DNA of 64,000 bases from assembly GCA_029747015.1 (NCBI GenBank), contig JAKOGI010000005.1, positions 186,001 through 250,000 on the forward strand, written 5' to 3'. The notes beneath the pieces are model-generated. The model was not told the origin of the DNA. It did no database searches and was given only the letters and a program-made list of their open reading frames with translations. The stretch comes from Carnegiea gigantea (taxonomy: Eukaryota; Streptophyta; Magnoliopsida; Caryophyllales; Cactaceae). Each line of letters opens with the position of its first letter. Within the stretch, counting starts at the first letter, position 1. Position numbers and translations under genes: made by a program. Below, in pieces: positions 20,701-33,200 of this stretch.

Positions 20701-22228
20701 AGCTATGATGGGACGCCCTTGTTTGTCAATGCCTCCAACAAACAGTTTGTTGTGTGCAATGTCATACTGTATCTCTGCTTCTGAAACAAAGCCCTTGGGC
20801 AAAAATGTCCTCCTCCAATCTAGGTACTTCATGAACATCTTAGCTGCCTTCTCCACATCCAGATCACGGGCTCTTAGGAATCTCCTCAGCATCAAGTCAT
20901 CTGCCCCCTAGACGCATAAACCAGAAGCTTTAATATTGAGGCAGGGAAATATTTTTGGGTGCAATTTTTTTCTTTTCTTCCCCCCTCCGGTTGGAGGATT
21001 CCATGCAATCATGAAGTTTTCTATAGTTATGAGTGGATTCTCAAGGACAATTATATCTTTTTTACTTCATAAAAAAAGAAACCATTATTTTTGAAGATTA
21101 ATTTGTTGATTTCTCTTCAGATGATCCCAACAGCAATCCTGAAATCTGTCACTCATTGTAAGTAATTTCTTCCAAATAATTGTGGCAAATAAGCAGCCGC
21201 CACTTGTGATTTTGATGGTTATTTTGGAAGCAAATAATACCATGTTTAACAAATACTTCAACCACCTTGATGGAGGCTTGAAGAATTCCAATGCTGCAGC
21301 TTTTGAACATATTTCATGCACCACAATGCCACATCACAAATCAAGTCTACCAAGCTAAAAATCTGCACAGTTCCTGACAAAAAAGGAATTTGGACTTACC
21401 TCCCTTTAAAAAAAAAAAAAAAAAGACTAAAGAATTGATTTACTCTTAATTTTTCATTTTTTTTAGGGAAATCTATCACACCATATGTGAATATTTTGAC
21501 ATGGGAAAAATTTTACATTGGGGATCAGACTCTCCCAATTTGGTTGATGTGGCACAAGTTAATATATGAGGAATCAACTATATATGTTTCTATATGGTGT
21601 TGCTTAAGTGATGAATATGCAAGTTATTTTCTCTGCCCTACATAGAAGTGGGCCTAAATTTTTCTGGGGCAATCTATTTTCAGGTGCTTGGTGTTTTGTC
21701 CTCACCTTTATTCTGCAGAAGTAGCCCGTGGAATGGTAATACAGAAAACAACAAAGAATTTCTCACTTTTTCAACAGAATTTTGTCCCTCCAATTTTATT
21801 TTTCACATGAACACTGTGGATCAGACGATTTGGAGCTCACATTGTTGGCAATCCCTAAATTCGCGTCACATAGAAGCAATTCTTCATTTACGACCAAAAT
21901 TGCCTGATTATCTTATTATCCATTCCAAATCCTTGAATTCTCATCCAAAAACACAGCTTAAATCTGCTTCTTTTTTCAAAATCAGTCACTAAAATCAAAT
22001 CTATATAATCACTTTCCATGGATGAAAACGTAGAGAAATTGGAAAGAAAGAGGTTTGACCTTGCAGGAAGGATCCCGAGATTCAAGACAAGTTCGCAAGA
22101 GAGAGAGTTTCTGCTGTTCTACTTGTACATCATCATTGATATCACCAACACCGCCACCGCCATTGCAATTGCTGTTGCTTTCATTCACAATCCCACTGCT
22201 AAGCTGCTCTTCCTCTGCTTCATTCTCC

Positions 22229-22233
<5 letters not shown>
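17768..22233 (-). CDS. SEC14-like CRAL-TRIO lipid-transfer protein
   Basis: Family role: binds and exchanges phosphatidylinositol or other hydrophobic ligands between membranes. Six exons: 22233-22060, 20907-20643, 20080-20044, 19897-19792, 18482-18372 and 17884-17768. They join in frame to 269 residues, typical of the short single-domain plant members. An acidic N-terminal tail with a Gly run (residues 1-45) precedes a CRAL-TRIO-N helix set (GADDLMLRRFLRARDLDVEK, MFMKYLDWRR). The lipid-binding domain follows: GRPIIAVFAGRHFQN, FIAIADIQGWGYSNSDIRG, CYPERLGKMIMVHVPRIF, AWKIISPFIDSNTRRKIVFV, and LLEDIDESQLPDVYGG near the end. The start is the first of two adjacent ATGs. Membership is secure; the exact orthologue and ligand are not. 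Confidence 0.93.
18731..19089. mobile_element. Tourist-like MITE B, with TTCAACCCAC repeat core (intron of SEC14-like gene)
   Basis: 359 bp with the best-preserved ends in the window: GGGCCTGTTCTTTTCGTTGG on the left and its exact reverse complement CCAACGAAAAGAACAGGCCC on the right. The interior is about 25 degenerate copies of an 11-bp ACTTCAACCNA unit. Flanks are TTT on the left and GTT on the right, so the target duplication is imperfect. It lies in intron 4 of the SEC14-like gene. Confidence 0.85.

Positions 22234-22278
<45 letters not shown>
22233..22278. repeat. (CT)n microsatellite abutting the SEC14-like start codon
   Basis: About 22 CT units on the plus strand. In the gene's sense this is a (GA)n 5' UTR running directly into ATGATG. 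Confidence 0.95.
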
Positions 22279-22280
<2 letters not shown>

Positions 22281-22391
22281 CAGAAAAATGAATTAGGCAG
22301 AGTTTTAACCCGCCAAACTGGAGTTGCTAGGGGTAAAATTGGGTAATTTGTAAAATTTAATTCAATGGGGACGACGTGTTTGGGTGTATCT

Positions 22392-22410
22392 CCCCCCCCC
22401 CCCCCCCCCC
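22392..22410. repeat. poly-C tract (C19)
   Basis: Uninterrupted run of about nineteen C, roughly 160 bp upstream of the SEC14-like start codon. Confidence 0.95.
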
Positions 22411-22565
22411 GAAAATGACAATTTGGGTTTGGATCTCCAAATTTTCTGGTTAACCGCTTTTGACAAGCACACGTAATTAATGTTCACCGGTTCCTATGCA
22501 TGTGGGCTGGCAGCTAGCATTTATGGACCGGCTACCTAGTGTATCTGTTGCATGAATACGTACGT

Positions 22566-22680
22566 ACAGTCCTGTCCTATTTCGCGTCTTTTAAGATTTA
22601 GTTGAAAATTTACATTTCCTTATACCTTCTTACATCTCTTTACGGCTACTTACATCTTCGAATCTATCATTCTAACTTTA
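22566..22680. mobile_element. truncated MITE related to element A
   Basis: Begins TCCTGTCCTATTTCGCGTC, matching the left end of element A, followed by TTACATTTCC and CTTACATCTC repeats. No matching right end is visible, so only the left half remains. Confidence 0.5.
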
Positions 22681-23132
22681 TAATATAAATGTTGACGGTA
22701 CAATTAAATACATGTAAAAAAACTCAAAAATGCACGTAACACACTCAATGCTCAATGATATTTCTTGGACCGTATGTACCGGTGACTCGATTAAAGGCAG
22801 TTGACATTGCTATATGTGGTGCTGTTGTTAGGTGAAAAGTAGGCTTTGAATTTCCCACATTAAATCCAGATGATCACCATAACCATACATGATCTTGTCA
22901 AACAGATTCCCCATAACATAACAACCTTGTGGACTTTGATGTAGATTTGCCAAATAATCTGTTGCTTTGTGGGTTGTCAATGCACCCCGGGCCATTTAAT
23001 TCCAAAAATCAGAAGGTAATAGAATCAAGAATTGTTTGTAATTCCTAACATCACTTTTGAGAACTTCTACTTAAGTTAAATTGACCACAACAATACAAAT
23101 ATTACAATAGATCTCATCCGAATTTTCTGAAA

Positions 23133-23226
23133 AATTTAAATAGATTAAAAGTCAAATATCACATCATACATACATCACAATAAACGGCAAACGTATGAAT
23201 GAATTAAATCAATATCACATCACCAA
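23133..23226. repeat. diverged direct repeat R1, copy 1
   Basis: About 95 bp (AAATAGATTAAAAGTCAAAT... to ATCAATATCACATCACC) is repeated in the same orientation at 24057-24152 with roughly 85% identity by eye. Confidence 0.7.
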
Positions 23227-23584
23227 AAACGCATCACAAAAAATAACATGCGCGCCATGCAGACACGCATACACAAAAAGAACCACTACAATTAGGTGGA
23301 AAAATTGTTACAAACAAGTGATAAAATTTTCCGCATAAAATTGTGAGGCAAGTTTGGGGAAAACTTTCAAAAGAATTCTCGACCTCCGCCAACCTCGCAC
23401 TGCTCAGATAATATCAATATGATTGAAGTAATTCATCGACGTTCAAATTTCTCATCAAAATTCTTGTATTTTATTTCTCAATCCAAACCAAAAAAAAATT
23501 ACTTTCTCCATACTTTTTTTCCTTCAACTTTTCTTTCCACCGAATTTTTTAAAGACTAAACATAACCGAAATGTTTTATTTAAG

Positions 23585-23760
23585 CTCGAACCATTTCAAT
23601 TTGGAGACATCTTGCATCAAGGGACCAACATTTAGTGGAGAGAAGACGATTAGGGAGTGTATGAATGCAACCCTTAGGCCTATTAAGGAATATTCTTAAT
23701 AATATCTTCTTGATATTTTCTTAATTGCCCTTTTCTCCAACTATGAAAAATTTTGAGCTA
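23585..23760. repeat. diverged direct repeat R2, copy 1
   Basis: Shares GAACCATTTCAA, ACATCTTGCA, CAAGGGACC, AGTGGAGAG and GACGATTAGGG plus the downstream TATCTTCTT block with 26209-26435, in the same orientation. Probably an unclassified dispersed repeat. Confidence 0.65.
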
Positions 23761-24056
23761 GGATGAGTATTCGCAACTACTTTGGTGTTAACATATTAAA
23801 AAAAAGGTCATGGAACTTAATAATAATAACCAAATATCATATATAAATTAGTTGATAACAAAGCAAGATAGAACTGTAGTCTTACATTTGCGGTGCAGTT
23901 GATGAGTACAAACCTTTTAATTTTCCTCATCAATCTTCAAAAAATATGAACTCATCTAATTAAAGATAAGTAGAATACGCTTTAATTTGTGTAATTTTTC
24001 TTAAATTTTTGTAGAGTCTTCATATATCAATATTCATATAATGTTGAATTAAATCA

Positions 24057-24152
24057 ATTTAAATAGATTAAAACGCAAATATCACATCACACATCACAAT
24101 CACACTAAACGGCAAACAAATAAATGAATTAAATCAATATCACATCACCAAA
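24057..24152. repeat. diverged direct repeat R1, copy 2
   Basis: Second copy of the 23133-23226 repeat; shares AAATATCACATCACA and AAATGAATTAAATCAATATC. Confidence 0.7.
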
Positions 24153-24435
24153 AAATGTTTCACAATAATCTATCTATCTAACTATACTTAAAAATTGAGT
24201 GATTACACAATATTTAGATACTTGGTAATCATTTATTGAATACAAGTGTTTTTTTCTTTTTTATTTTTTGAAATATTGATTAAGACATTAATTAAGACTC
24301 ATTGGAAAAATTAATTAGACCAAATTATTGTGTGCATTCAACATCTGTAGGTTTAATTTTGTATCGGGGAAGTGCTTAAAATTACAAGTTCAATTTTGTG
24401 TTGCGTGTTTTCTTTTTTTTAAAATAAAAATTATT

Positions 24436-24780
24436 ATCTTCTTAGAACACGTACAAATTCTATATTCATAATCTTAATATTATAAATATAGAAATGGTAA
24501 AATTGTGGGTCAAGAATATTACGAATATTGTTTTGAAACATTATGATTTAGATTAATTATTTTATCATAGTTTCATTAGTGTGTATTTACAAATATTTAG
24601 TTCACCCAAAAAAACGAGAATGGGCAAAATAACTATTACCTCTTTGATTCTTTTTAACATTTTGATGATATTGATTAATGACACTTTAATTTTATTAATC
24701 AAATTTTTGTAACTGATCAATATTTGTAACTAGGCTTCTTCTTTTAACCTATTTTGCATGAGTTGGTTACAAAATATTTG
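24436..24780. repeat. diverged direct repeat R3, copy 1
   Basis: Shares CATAATCTTAATATTATAAA, GGGTCAAGAATAT, ATTTACAAA-ATTT and AATTTTTGTA with 24977-25365. The order is collinear with an offset of about 540 bp, suggesting an old tandem duplication. Confidence 0.7.
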
Positions 24781-24976
24781 AATTTTACATTTTATACTTC
24801 TATTGGTTTTTCAAAGGATTTTATTACTCTTATTATGTTTTAAGTGTTGGATAGTTTATCGATCTAGGACTATTATTTTGGGGATATATAAAAAATGACT
24901 AGATGGTTATTGAAGTATTGGAAAAGTTATTAAAATGACATGTTTAGTATTTTTTTTATTTTTTAATGAGACTTAG

Positions 24977-25056
24977 TATCTTATCAGAACCTTACACAAA
25001 TCTTACAATCATAATCTTAATATTATAAAAATAAAAATGACAAAATCATGGGTCAA

Positions 25057-25098
<42 letters not shown>

Positions 25099-25365
25099 TT
25101 TAGAAAATATCATTGAAAATAATTATTTTATTATAGTTCATAATATATATTTACAAACATTTTAGTTCGCCAAAGACAATGCTTCAGTTTTAGTCAGAAT
25201 CCTACTATTAATTAAGAATGTGCAAAATGACTGCTAACTTTTTGATTCTCCTTATCATTTTGGTGATATTAATTAATTTGTTTGAATTTTTTAAATCAAA
25301 TTTTTGTACCTAATGGATATTTGTAACTGAGACTGCTTCGTTTAACTTATTATGCATGAATCAAT
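24977..25365. repeat. diverged direct repeat R3, copy 2
   Basis: Second copy of the R3 segment; an (AT)n expansion (about 25060-25094) sits just after the shared GGGTCAAGAATAT. Confidence 0.7.
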
Positions 25366-25848
25366 TTTTTTAATGAGACTTTGCAACTAAGCTAATGAAA
25401 GACATTTTGATTAATAGCAATAAGATGGGCAGTATCATTTAGTATATATATAGCAATTCAAGAATAATTACCATGGATGCAAGTAGTATTTCAAGATTTC
25501 ATACAAATCGATGGGATTAGTACCTTGACAATTAAACTAAACATGGATTCATTAAATGTTTTAAATAATTACAAATATGTACAATGAAAATTACCTTTTT
25601 TTATGAATTAGCTTGAATAGCAGTATAGCAACATTGGTTCAATTGTGTATACTTCAGTTATTAACAAAAAAAAGGGACTTCTAGACTATATTTATCAAAA
25701 TATTAATTTATTTTGGAAAACATGAATAAGAGTTTTGCCCAACGGTATATTTATTATAAATATATTGATTTATCACACAGAAATTTGTTCAAGAAGAAAA
25801 TAATAACAATTCATGCGAAGTATGAGTCTAACACTAGTAGCATACTAT

Positions 25849-26118
25849 GGGTAAGTTCTTTTTGTTGGAAAATACCGGTTAAAAAATAGGTAATATTGAT
25901 TAAGATGGGTTCAAATATGTTGAAATTTTTTTTTAAATTGAAGTTAAAAGAAGTTGGTATATTTCTTTTTTTATATAATGGTTTAAAATCGGTATTTTTT
26001 TTATTAAATTTGGTTGAAGTGAGTTAAAATTGAGATATGTTTTATTAAAATTGACTGAAGTGAGTTAAAATAGATTAAAGTTAATCAATTAAGAATTAAC
26101 AAGGAAAAGAACAGACCC
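25849..26118. mobile_element. Tourist-like MITE D
   Basis: 270 bp. Left end GGGTAAGTTCTTTTTGTTGG; inverted right end GGGTCTGTTCTTTTCCTTGT. Perfect 3-bp duplication TAT (25846-25848 and 26119-26121). The core is a degraded repeat (GTTGAAGTGAGTTAAAAT type), the reverse orientation of the MITE B and C unit. Confidence 0.75.
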
Positions 26119-26208
26119 TATCTCGATACACACCCTAAAAGAACCACTAAAATTACTACGTAAAATTAACTGTCACTATCCGTTTAGTTAACATCTTATT
26201 TGATCTGG

Positions 26209-26435
26209 AACCATTTCAACCTTCAAAAATCGGAAACATCTTGCACCAAGGGACCCACATTCAGTGGAGAGGAGACGATTAGGGCGTGTATGGATGCGAC
26301 TTTTTGGCCTTCTTAAGATTTTTTTTTTTTTGGTTTGGGGGGGGGGGTGAGCCCTGTTAAAGGACAGTCTTGATAATATCTTCTTAATATTGTCTTAATA
26401 GGCCTCTAATTTACCCTAACTATGAGAAATCTTGA
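26209..26435. repeat. diverged direct repeat R2, copy 2
   Basis: Second copy of R2, split by a T-rich/G-rich tract (about 26321-26349) and extra sequence absent from copy 1. Confidence 0.65.
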
Positions 26436-26981
26436 GGTCAAAATTTATGCCACCGTACTCAAGAATTAGGATTCGAGCTTTGGATGATCAAGTTTTGGTT
26501 ACTACTTTTGTGGGGGAAAAAAATGTGTTCGATAAAATTAGTTATTTTAGTGATCATTAGTTATTTTACTAGTGATTAGTTATCATCCACTAGTGTTTAG
26601 TGGTTAGCTACTTGACTAATGATAACTCTTGAAGTAGCAGATACAAAATGGCACAAAAAGACACCATGAATGAAGGTTTTTGCTAAATAAAGAAGAATTT
26701 GATAGTTTACAATGGAACCATTAATTAAGTAGAAGTTCTCAAAAGTTACTTTTACTAATTTTTTTTCAAAAGCACTACATAAACTTCTAATCATTACTTC
26801 ATTTACTACTTTGTTGAATACTTTTGACTAGTAGTCAATAACATTTTGACTACAAAAAATCATTAACTTCTATATCAACATTTATTGCCGAATGTAACAC
26901 AACCTTTGCTAAGAGAAATGACAACTAAATTGTTTGATGTTGGGATAGACCATAAACCTTTTAGCAAATGATTCTATTTAA

Positions 26982-27158
26982 GAGCCTATTCGTTTTCGGC
27001 ATGTTGGACTTGTTATCTACTTCACTTGGTTTCAATATGCTCTAACTCGCTTCTACCCCCTCAAAAATGTTTTAAGGCTGGTTTAACTTGCTTGAATCTC
27101 CTCCAACCTGTTCCAATCTGTTAACTGTTCTTCCAAAATGTTGAAAATGAATATGCTC
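26982..27158. mobile_element. Tourist-like MITE G (shortest member)
   Basis: 177 bp. Left end GAGCCTATTCGTTTTCGGCA; inverted right end GAGCATATTCATTTTCAACA; the match continues for about 26 bp. Perfect 3-bp duplication TAA (26979-26981 and 27159-27161). The core carries degraded CTTCAACC-type repeats. Confidence 0.75.
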
Positions 27159-28590
27159 TAAATGGAAAGGGATATTCATAGCATTGTTCTTAGGGATAAT
27201 TTTAAAATAAATAAACGATAAATCCTTCTTATTTGTTGTTAAATTTTTTTTCTCCCTATTTGAGCTTTTATGCTTATTTAAAATCATCAGCTAACATATA
27301 TTGACAATGATATGATCCATGTATTTTTTTAAATAACCCTTCAAGAAAAGTCACTTTATGAGATAATACTAAACATTCGACAAGAAAAATATATGTTCCT
27401 GTAATTTGAATAGAGGCAGATTAATTTATGTAACATTTAACCAATCAAAATAGCAACAAAACTCTAATGAAAATAATATTATTGTTAGACCCCAATTAAC
27501 CACCTCCAACAAAAAAAGGTAATTTTTTTTCTCTACTTCACCTTGAAATTTGTTAGTGTTCATATAATATGAAACATGATATGGAAGTATGAAACCCAAT
27601 GGCTAAATAATAATGAAAAAAAGTATGAAACCTCAACCAACTACCCATTGAAGTAAGTCAAATAATTGGTTGCTAAAAGTAAATGTGCATGTCAGTTTTC
27701 CATTAATTTTGGTTGGTCTTAAGTTTTTCTTAATTCATATATTCAAACACTACTAACACATGTTGACTCTCCAAAAATGACAAAAGTGACACTATTAATT
27801 AAGAAACAAAGTAAGAAAAAAAGGTCTAGGACATCAACATAGAAAAGGTGATTACAACCTAACACTGGGAAGTGGGAAATATTGTAGAGCTAAATATCAT
27901 TCTTAAGGATAGGTCTAAACTGTTGGAATTAAATTTTATATCTAAATTTTAGCTGATCACATCGTCAAAGAGTTGAATGAAGAAAATCAACTTTCTATCC
28001 TTCTCAAAAATGAAATCATTTCCTTCTATTGGGGGAAATATTATTTTTCTTGAAAAATAGTTTTCCATCCTTTATTGTACCAAGCAACAGAAAATTAAAA
28101 AATTATTTTCTGGAAAAATAGTTTTCGCTCAAACAAACACTACCTTAGTGTAAGATTCTAAATAGATTGAGGTTGTTGGGAGGTGCCCTTCGAGGGATTC
28201 TGCAGTGAGTTTAAACTCTAAAAAGAGTTGGTAAAAATCAGTCAAGCAAACCACTTGAATTAGTGGCTAAATCAATCTGAAATTAATAACTTTTTGTTCT
28301 TCAATTATTGATTAATTGAAAATGAATTACAGAGAGAGTTTCAACACATCAAGAAGCATGTCAATTAACCTAAAAGTTGGTTAATTTTACCACTTGCACT
28401 ACCAACCGAGTAATTTTGACCTATCAAACTATTGAACACAGAGTTTGTAATATAAGTCAATATAAAACAATGAACTTTCATTTGAATAATTTAACATACT
28501 AAAAGTATTCTTTTATTCTTCGACTCTAATTGCTTTTTGAAATTGAATGACTATCAAATTAGACAAACACATTCTAGTCTTAGTCAATTA

Positions 28591-28773
28591 GGTCTGATTC
28601 TCTTCAACTTAGATGAGTTCAGTTCAATTCTGTTCAATTTAATAAAAATTAGTTTAATTTACTTTAGCAAAAAGAAGTTCAACATTCAACAAAAATGAGT
28701 TTAGTTTAATTCAATTTAACAAAAATAAGTTTAGTTTATCGAATTCAATTGAATAAGTTGAAAAGAACGGATT
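28591..28773. mobile_element. Tourist-like MITE E, with TTCAATTTAACAAAAATAAG repeat core
   Basis: 183 bp. Left end GGTCTGATTCTCTTCAACTT; inverted right end AATCCGTTCTTTTCAACTT. TTA flanks both sides (28588-28590 and 28774-28776). The core repeats AGTTTAATTCAATTTAACAA. The ends are more decayed than in the other copies. Confidence 0.6.
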
Positions 28774-28942
28774 TTAATTAACCACATCTCAGGCACGTCA
28801 ATGGCCTAGGAAAAGTTACATTTAACTCAATCAATAAACTCATATGTCGTGTTGGATGTAAAATTCTCGAGGTTCTTCCACTAGCTGACAGACTAACCAA
28901 CCGCAATGATTTATTTTTCTTAACTGTTCTTGTTGTTGTATA

Positions 28943-28980
<38 letters not shown>

Positions 28981-29067
28981 CTTCCATAAATTGTTTTCCC
29001 CATTTCCCCATTATTTGTTTTTCCAAACCCCTCTTCTATAAATTATTTTCTCAAAATTGTATTTTTG

Positions 29068-29184
29068 TGGATCTCTTGAAATCAGCCTCCCTACGGATAG
29101 GGATATCGGTAGGGTTAAGGCTGCCTACATCTGAATCTCCCCAGATCCTGCGAAAGCGAAACCCATACTGGGAGGTGGTGTTGT

Positions 29185-29190
<6 letters not shown>
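29068..29190 (-). mobile_element. SINE-like retroposon copy 2
   Basis: In minus orientation it starts ACACAACAACACCACCTCCC, contains GATCTGGGGAGATTCAGATG and TAGGCAGCCTTAACCCTACC, and ends near GGGAGGCTGATTTCAAGAGA. An (AT)n run (29189-29234) abuts its head. This is the best preserved of the three copies. Confidence 0.6.
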
Positions 29191-29237
<47 letters not shown>

Positions 29238-30247
29238 ATCACTTATACAGCAATAACACACAACTCTCAATATAGATTATGCTTTTACGGGGTATGGAGA
29301 AATATGAAATCCAAATATATATAGCCTTATCTCGTTAGACATCTATGCTCTCAGAGAGAGCAATTCCATAAATTTAACTGATACTTACCAAATTAGCTTA
29401 TAAAATATGAAACATTCATTGTGCTAGTCCTTATGCATAAAAGTTGATCATAACTAGACGGAATAGAATAACGGAATTTTGGAAGTCATTACCAACAACT
29501 ACTAATATAATAACAGCATCCAAATTTTTAATTTGAATTTTGCTTTCGTGAGATGTAGATAATTAAATATAGACAACTTTATCCCTATAACCATACGTAT
29601 AGGCAAAGTGATTGATTTCAAGAAACCAATTCTAGAATTCATTGATTGAAGAAATTCTTGGTCAGTTGGCTTTGCATGATCATGGTGATTTATTTGTTTA
29701 TTTATTTTATCTCGGTTATTTGAATAAGAAAATCCTTCTCCTACAATGTTGTGTTGTTGTTATTTGAATAAGAAAATCGGATAATGTAAAAAGAAAACAC
29801 AATAAAATAAATGCAAGTTCCTGTCTCCTCTTTTTGTTTTTTTTTTTTTTTTTGCAATTTTATTTTGAGACAGCTCCCCTATCGCTGCGTTCTGTGAGAA
29901 AAGGGCAAAAAAAAAAAAAAAAGGAAAAAAAGGAAGAAAAAGAAGGTGAAGAGAAAGCAGGTTGAAGGTGCGGTCTTCCCTGTCTGGTAGAGGAAGTTGA
30001 CTCTCCATCTAACATCTTCATACACAAAATCAAATAAGCTTCAATTTGATGGATATGGTGTAGCTTTCATTTGATGCGAATATCACAGCAAATCTGACAC
30101 CATTTTTCTTGATTAAAGAGGCGGCGTCACTTGCAATCTCAGCAAATCACACCATTCTTCTCTTTCTGGGTTTATATGCCCCATCCTTGATCTGGGTATT
30201 GCTTCATTGAAGAGGGATTGAAGAGAGAGAGAAGAGGAAGGAAGAAT

Positions 30248-33200
30248 ATGGAGTTTTGGAAATGGGTTTTGGTTCTGATTGCTCTCACTCTGTTTGGAGA
30301 GATCAGAATTGGGGCTGAGCAGCCTCGTCAGACTGAGCGCATTTCAGGTCAGTTGTTTTGTTCTTAATGTTGTGATTTTGTTGGGTTTGATTCAGCTTTC
30401 GGCTGTGTTATGATTTGATTTTGTGGTTCCATTGTGTGATTGAATGAGGCTATGGTCCCATTTTCATGGTTCTAGGGTTTTTTGAAATGGGTCTTTGTTT
30501 TGCTTCACGATTCTTTGTAGTTAGATACTTTGCTTGTTTCTAGTATGTTATCACTACCCAGAACACTACCCATGCCTTTTTTATTTTTATTTTTCATGGC
30601 AATGTGTTGAAGATGCTATCTTGGTAGATTTAGCAAAGCTGTTGCTAGGGAGTTAGCTAGATATTGGAAAATTCTCGTTTGATTTAATTATGACTTGTGG
30701 TGCCCTGTGGTTGTATGTCTGATTTTGATGATTTTGTTGATTTTATCTTGTTGAAGGGCAAATTCTTGGTAAATTCTGTTGATGATTGATCTTTGTATAT
30801 TTTCTTCTTCACATTTGGGCACTATCTGTAAATTTTCTAATCTGCTTTTTCTAATAAAAATGTTTTGATAAAGTCCATTCAAGACTTAAGAGAACCAGAA
30901 GGGTTGACCGATTGACATTATCATTGTGTAAAAAGATAAATGTGGCCGCTTCGCTGATCCTGCTGATTGATTGCTGTCAAACTGCATCCTGGTTTTTTTT
31001 GTAAATAAGTTTACAGAATTGGATTGTAGTTTGTCGAATATTGAGTTCTTGAACTAAAATGTCCTCAAGCTGTGATAATGAGTTAACAGCAATGAAGAAA
31101 TCTAGTTGAAACTTGATCAGAAATGGTCAGGTTGAGTGTCTATGAATTGATGTCAAACACAATCTAGTGGAAGTTCTTTCCACCTTTAGGGATCTTTGAT
31201 AGATTAAGCTAGCTATGTGGAGAGCAAAATCCTAGCTTCTTTATTCTGCATAATTTTGAAGTGACTTCAATTGATGCCCCAGTAGCTTACACCACCACTC
31301 TGCTCTGACTCCCTCATTGACTTCTGAGGAATTAGATAGAAATCATCTTGTGGCATATTAGTTAGCCACCAGGCAGCTAGATGCATCTCTCAACTTGACT
31401 TGCTCCTAGAAAATTTGGGGCGTGGGGTATTGTTTGTTACAACTATGTGGAAAAATGAATCAAGTAGAGTCAGTAAAATCTGGTTTGGGCACCTTTATAT
31501 TTAATCACATACCTAGTTACTACTGTGTTCAATATCGAAGCATTCCTTAGGGTTGCATATTGGTGAGAGGACACAGCACCACCACCTAACCTATACCTTC
31601 CCTAACGAGCAGGGTTTGTGGAGATCTGTATGTAGGCAACCTTATCCCTTACCCTACAAGTAGGAGGACCAATTCCGAGGGTCAAACTAAAACAGATCTT
31701 TTGATTGAAATTGTTTTGTAAGAAAAATAACCAAAGAGTAATGGACTAAATAAGAATGTAACAGTACCAAACCAAAACAGCCAACAAAACATTACGCGGC
31801 ATACTAGTCAAACATGCTCAAGCTTTGGACATTGCAATCTAAATAAAAACAGGCTAAAATGTCCTAGTACACAAGCCTAATTTTAAGTACTTGTACATGC
31901 TAGTTGTTTTTCCCCCCCCCCCCTTTTTTGGGGAGTGTTTATGCATGTAACCTTAATTCTAGACCTCCATAAACTCCTTTTCTGAACCATGGCCTCCATT
32001 AGTTGCAACTGCCCAGGTCTAGTTTTATGACCTCATTCCAGTTCCTCTTAGGTCTACCTCTACATTTCTTTGATCTGAAAATGTCAATCCTCTCACACCC
32101 TTTACGACGGATCTAAACTCCTATTGATGTGACAAAATCATATGTAAATTGTTGTTGAGAGGATAGTTCATATACTAATTGTAGTACTTAGTGGAGTCAT
32201 ATACCAAATTAGTATGAGTCCATCCATTCCAAAAAGAGTTCCAGTCGGGAAACTTGGCTTATGGATTATCGACTAAGGTAGATGTTAGATAAGTTTGCTC
32301 TACTTATTTGTTTTGAACTAGTATGCATTCTCTGGTTTGGCAAATAGCTTGGACGCTTGGTAAAGCTGTTGTTTAGTTTTTGAATTAGGCTGGATGATGA
32401 CATGAACTCTGACTAGTGACTGCAATTGTTCAACATGATAACATGAGATAGACGACATACATGTAATGTTTAAGTGCAACATAGTCTATTTAACACAGCC
32501 TGATTATAAAAAACAAGAGACGTGGTGTTAGGAGATGTTGGTGATGTCCACTTTATGCAATCCGAAAAGTCTTGGAACCTTTGGTGGAGCTTGAAATTTT
32601 TAGAGGAGGTTTGGAACTTTTGGAAAGAGCTCTGAAATTTATGGAGGAGCCTCAAACTCTAGTAGGACTTTGGCATTTTAAGTGAAGCTGGGAAGTCAAC
32701 ATTGAAAATATCATAAAAAATCTGAAATTTTCATGGAAGATGAAATCAATGCAACTGTTAACAATTCTGCGGGCGTAACTGACCCTCTTCAATGTCCTCC
32801 CTTGGTTAACATGACTTGTGCAGTTTATCAATTTCTCCAGTAGTTCAGGTAGAAGAAGTGTCCATACATTATGCTGATTGTTCCGGATTATCATTGCAGG
32901 TAGTGCTGGTGATGTCTTGGAAGATGACCCTGTTGGAAGATTGAAGGTTTTTGTTTATGAGCTTCCAAGCAAATACAACAAAAAGATTCTGCAGAAGGAT
33001 CCGAGATGCCTTACACACATGTTTGCAGCAGAGATCTTTATGCACCGTTTTCTTCTATCCAGCCCTGTTCGGACTCTTAATCCTGAAGAAGCGGATTGGT
33101 TTTATACCCCTGTGTATACTACTTGTGATTTGACACCAAATGGCCTTCCATTGCCTTTCAAATCCCCACGTATGATGAGAAGTGCTATACAGCTTATCTC

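Larger units (their letters stand above)
22279..30247. other. AT-rich intergenic desert between SEC14-like (-) and IRX10 (+)
   Basis: About 8 kb with no supported coding sequence. It contains a half MITE (about 22566-22680), three sets of diverged direct repeats, MITEs at 25849-26118, 26982-27158 and 28591-28773, (AT)n tracts at about 25060, 28948 and 29189, a SINE-like copy (29068-29190), and the IRX10 promoter with poly-T and poly-A tracts at about 29830-29930. Confidence 0.75.
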
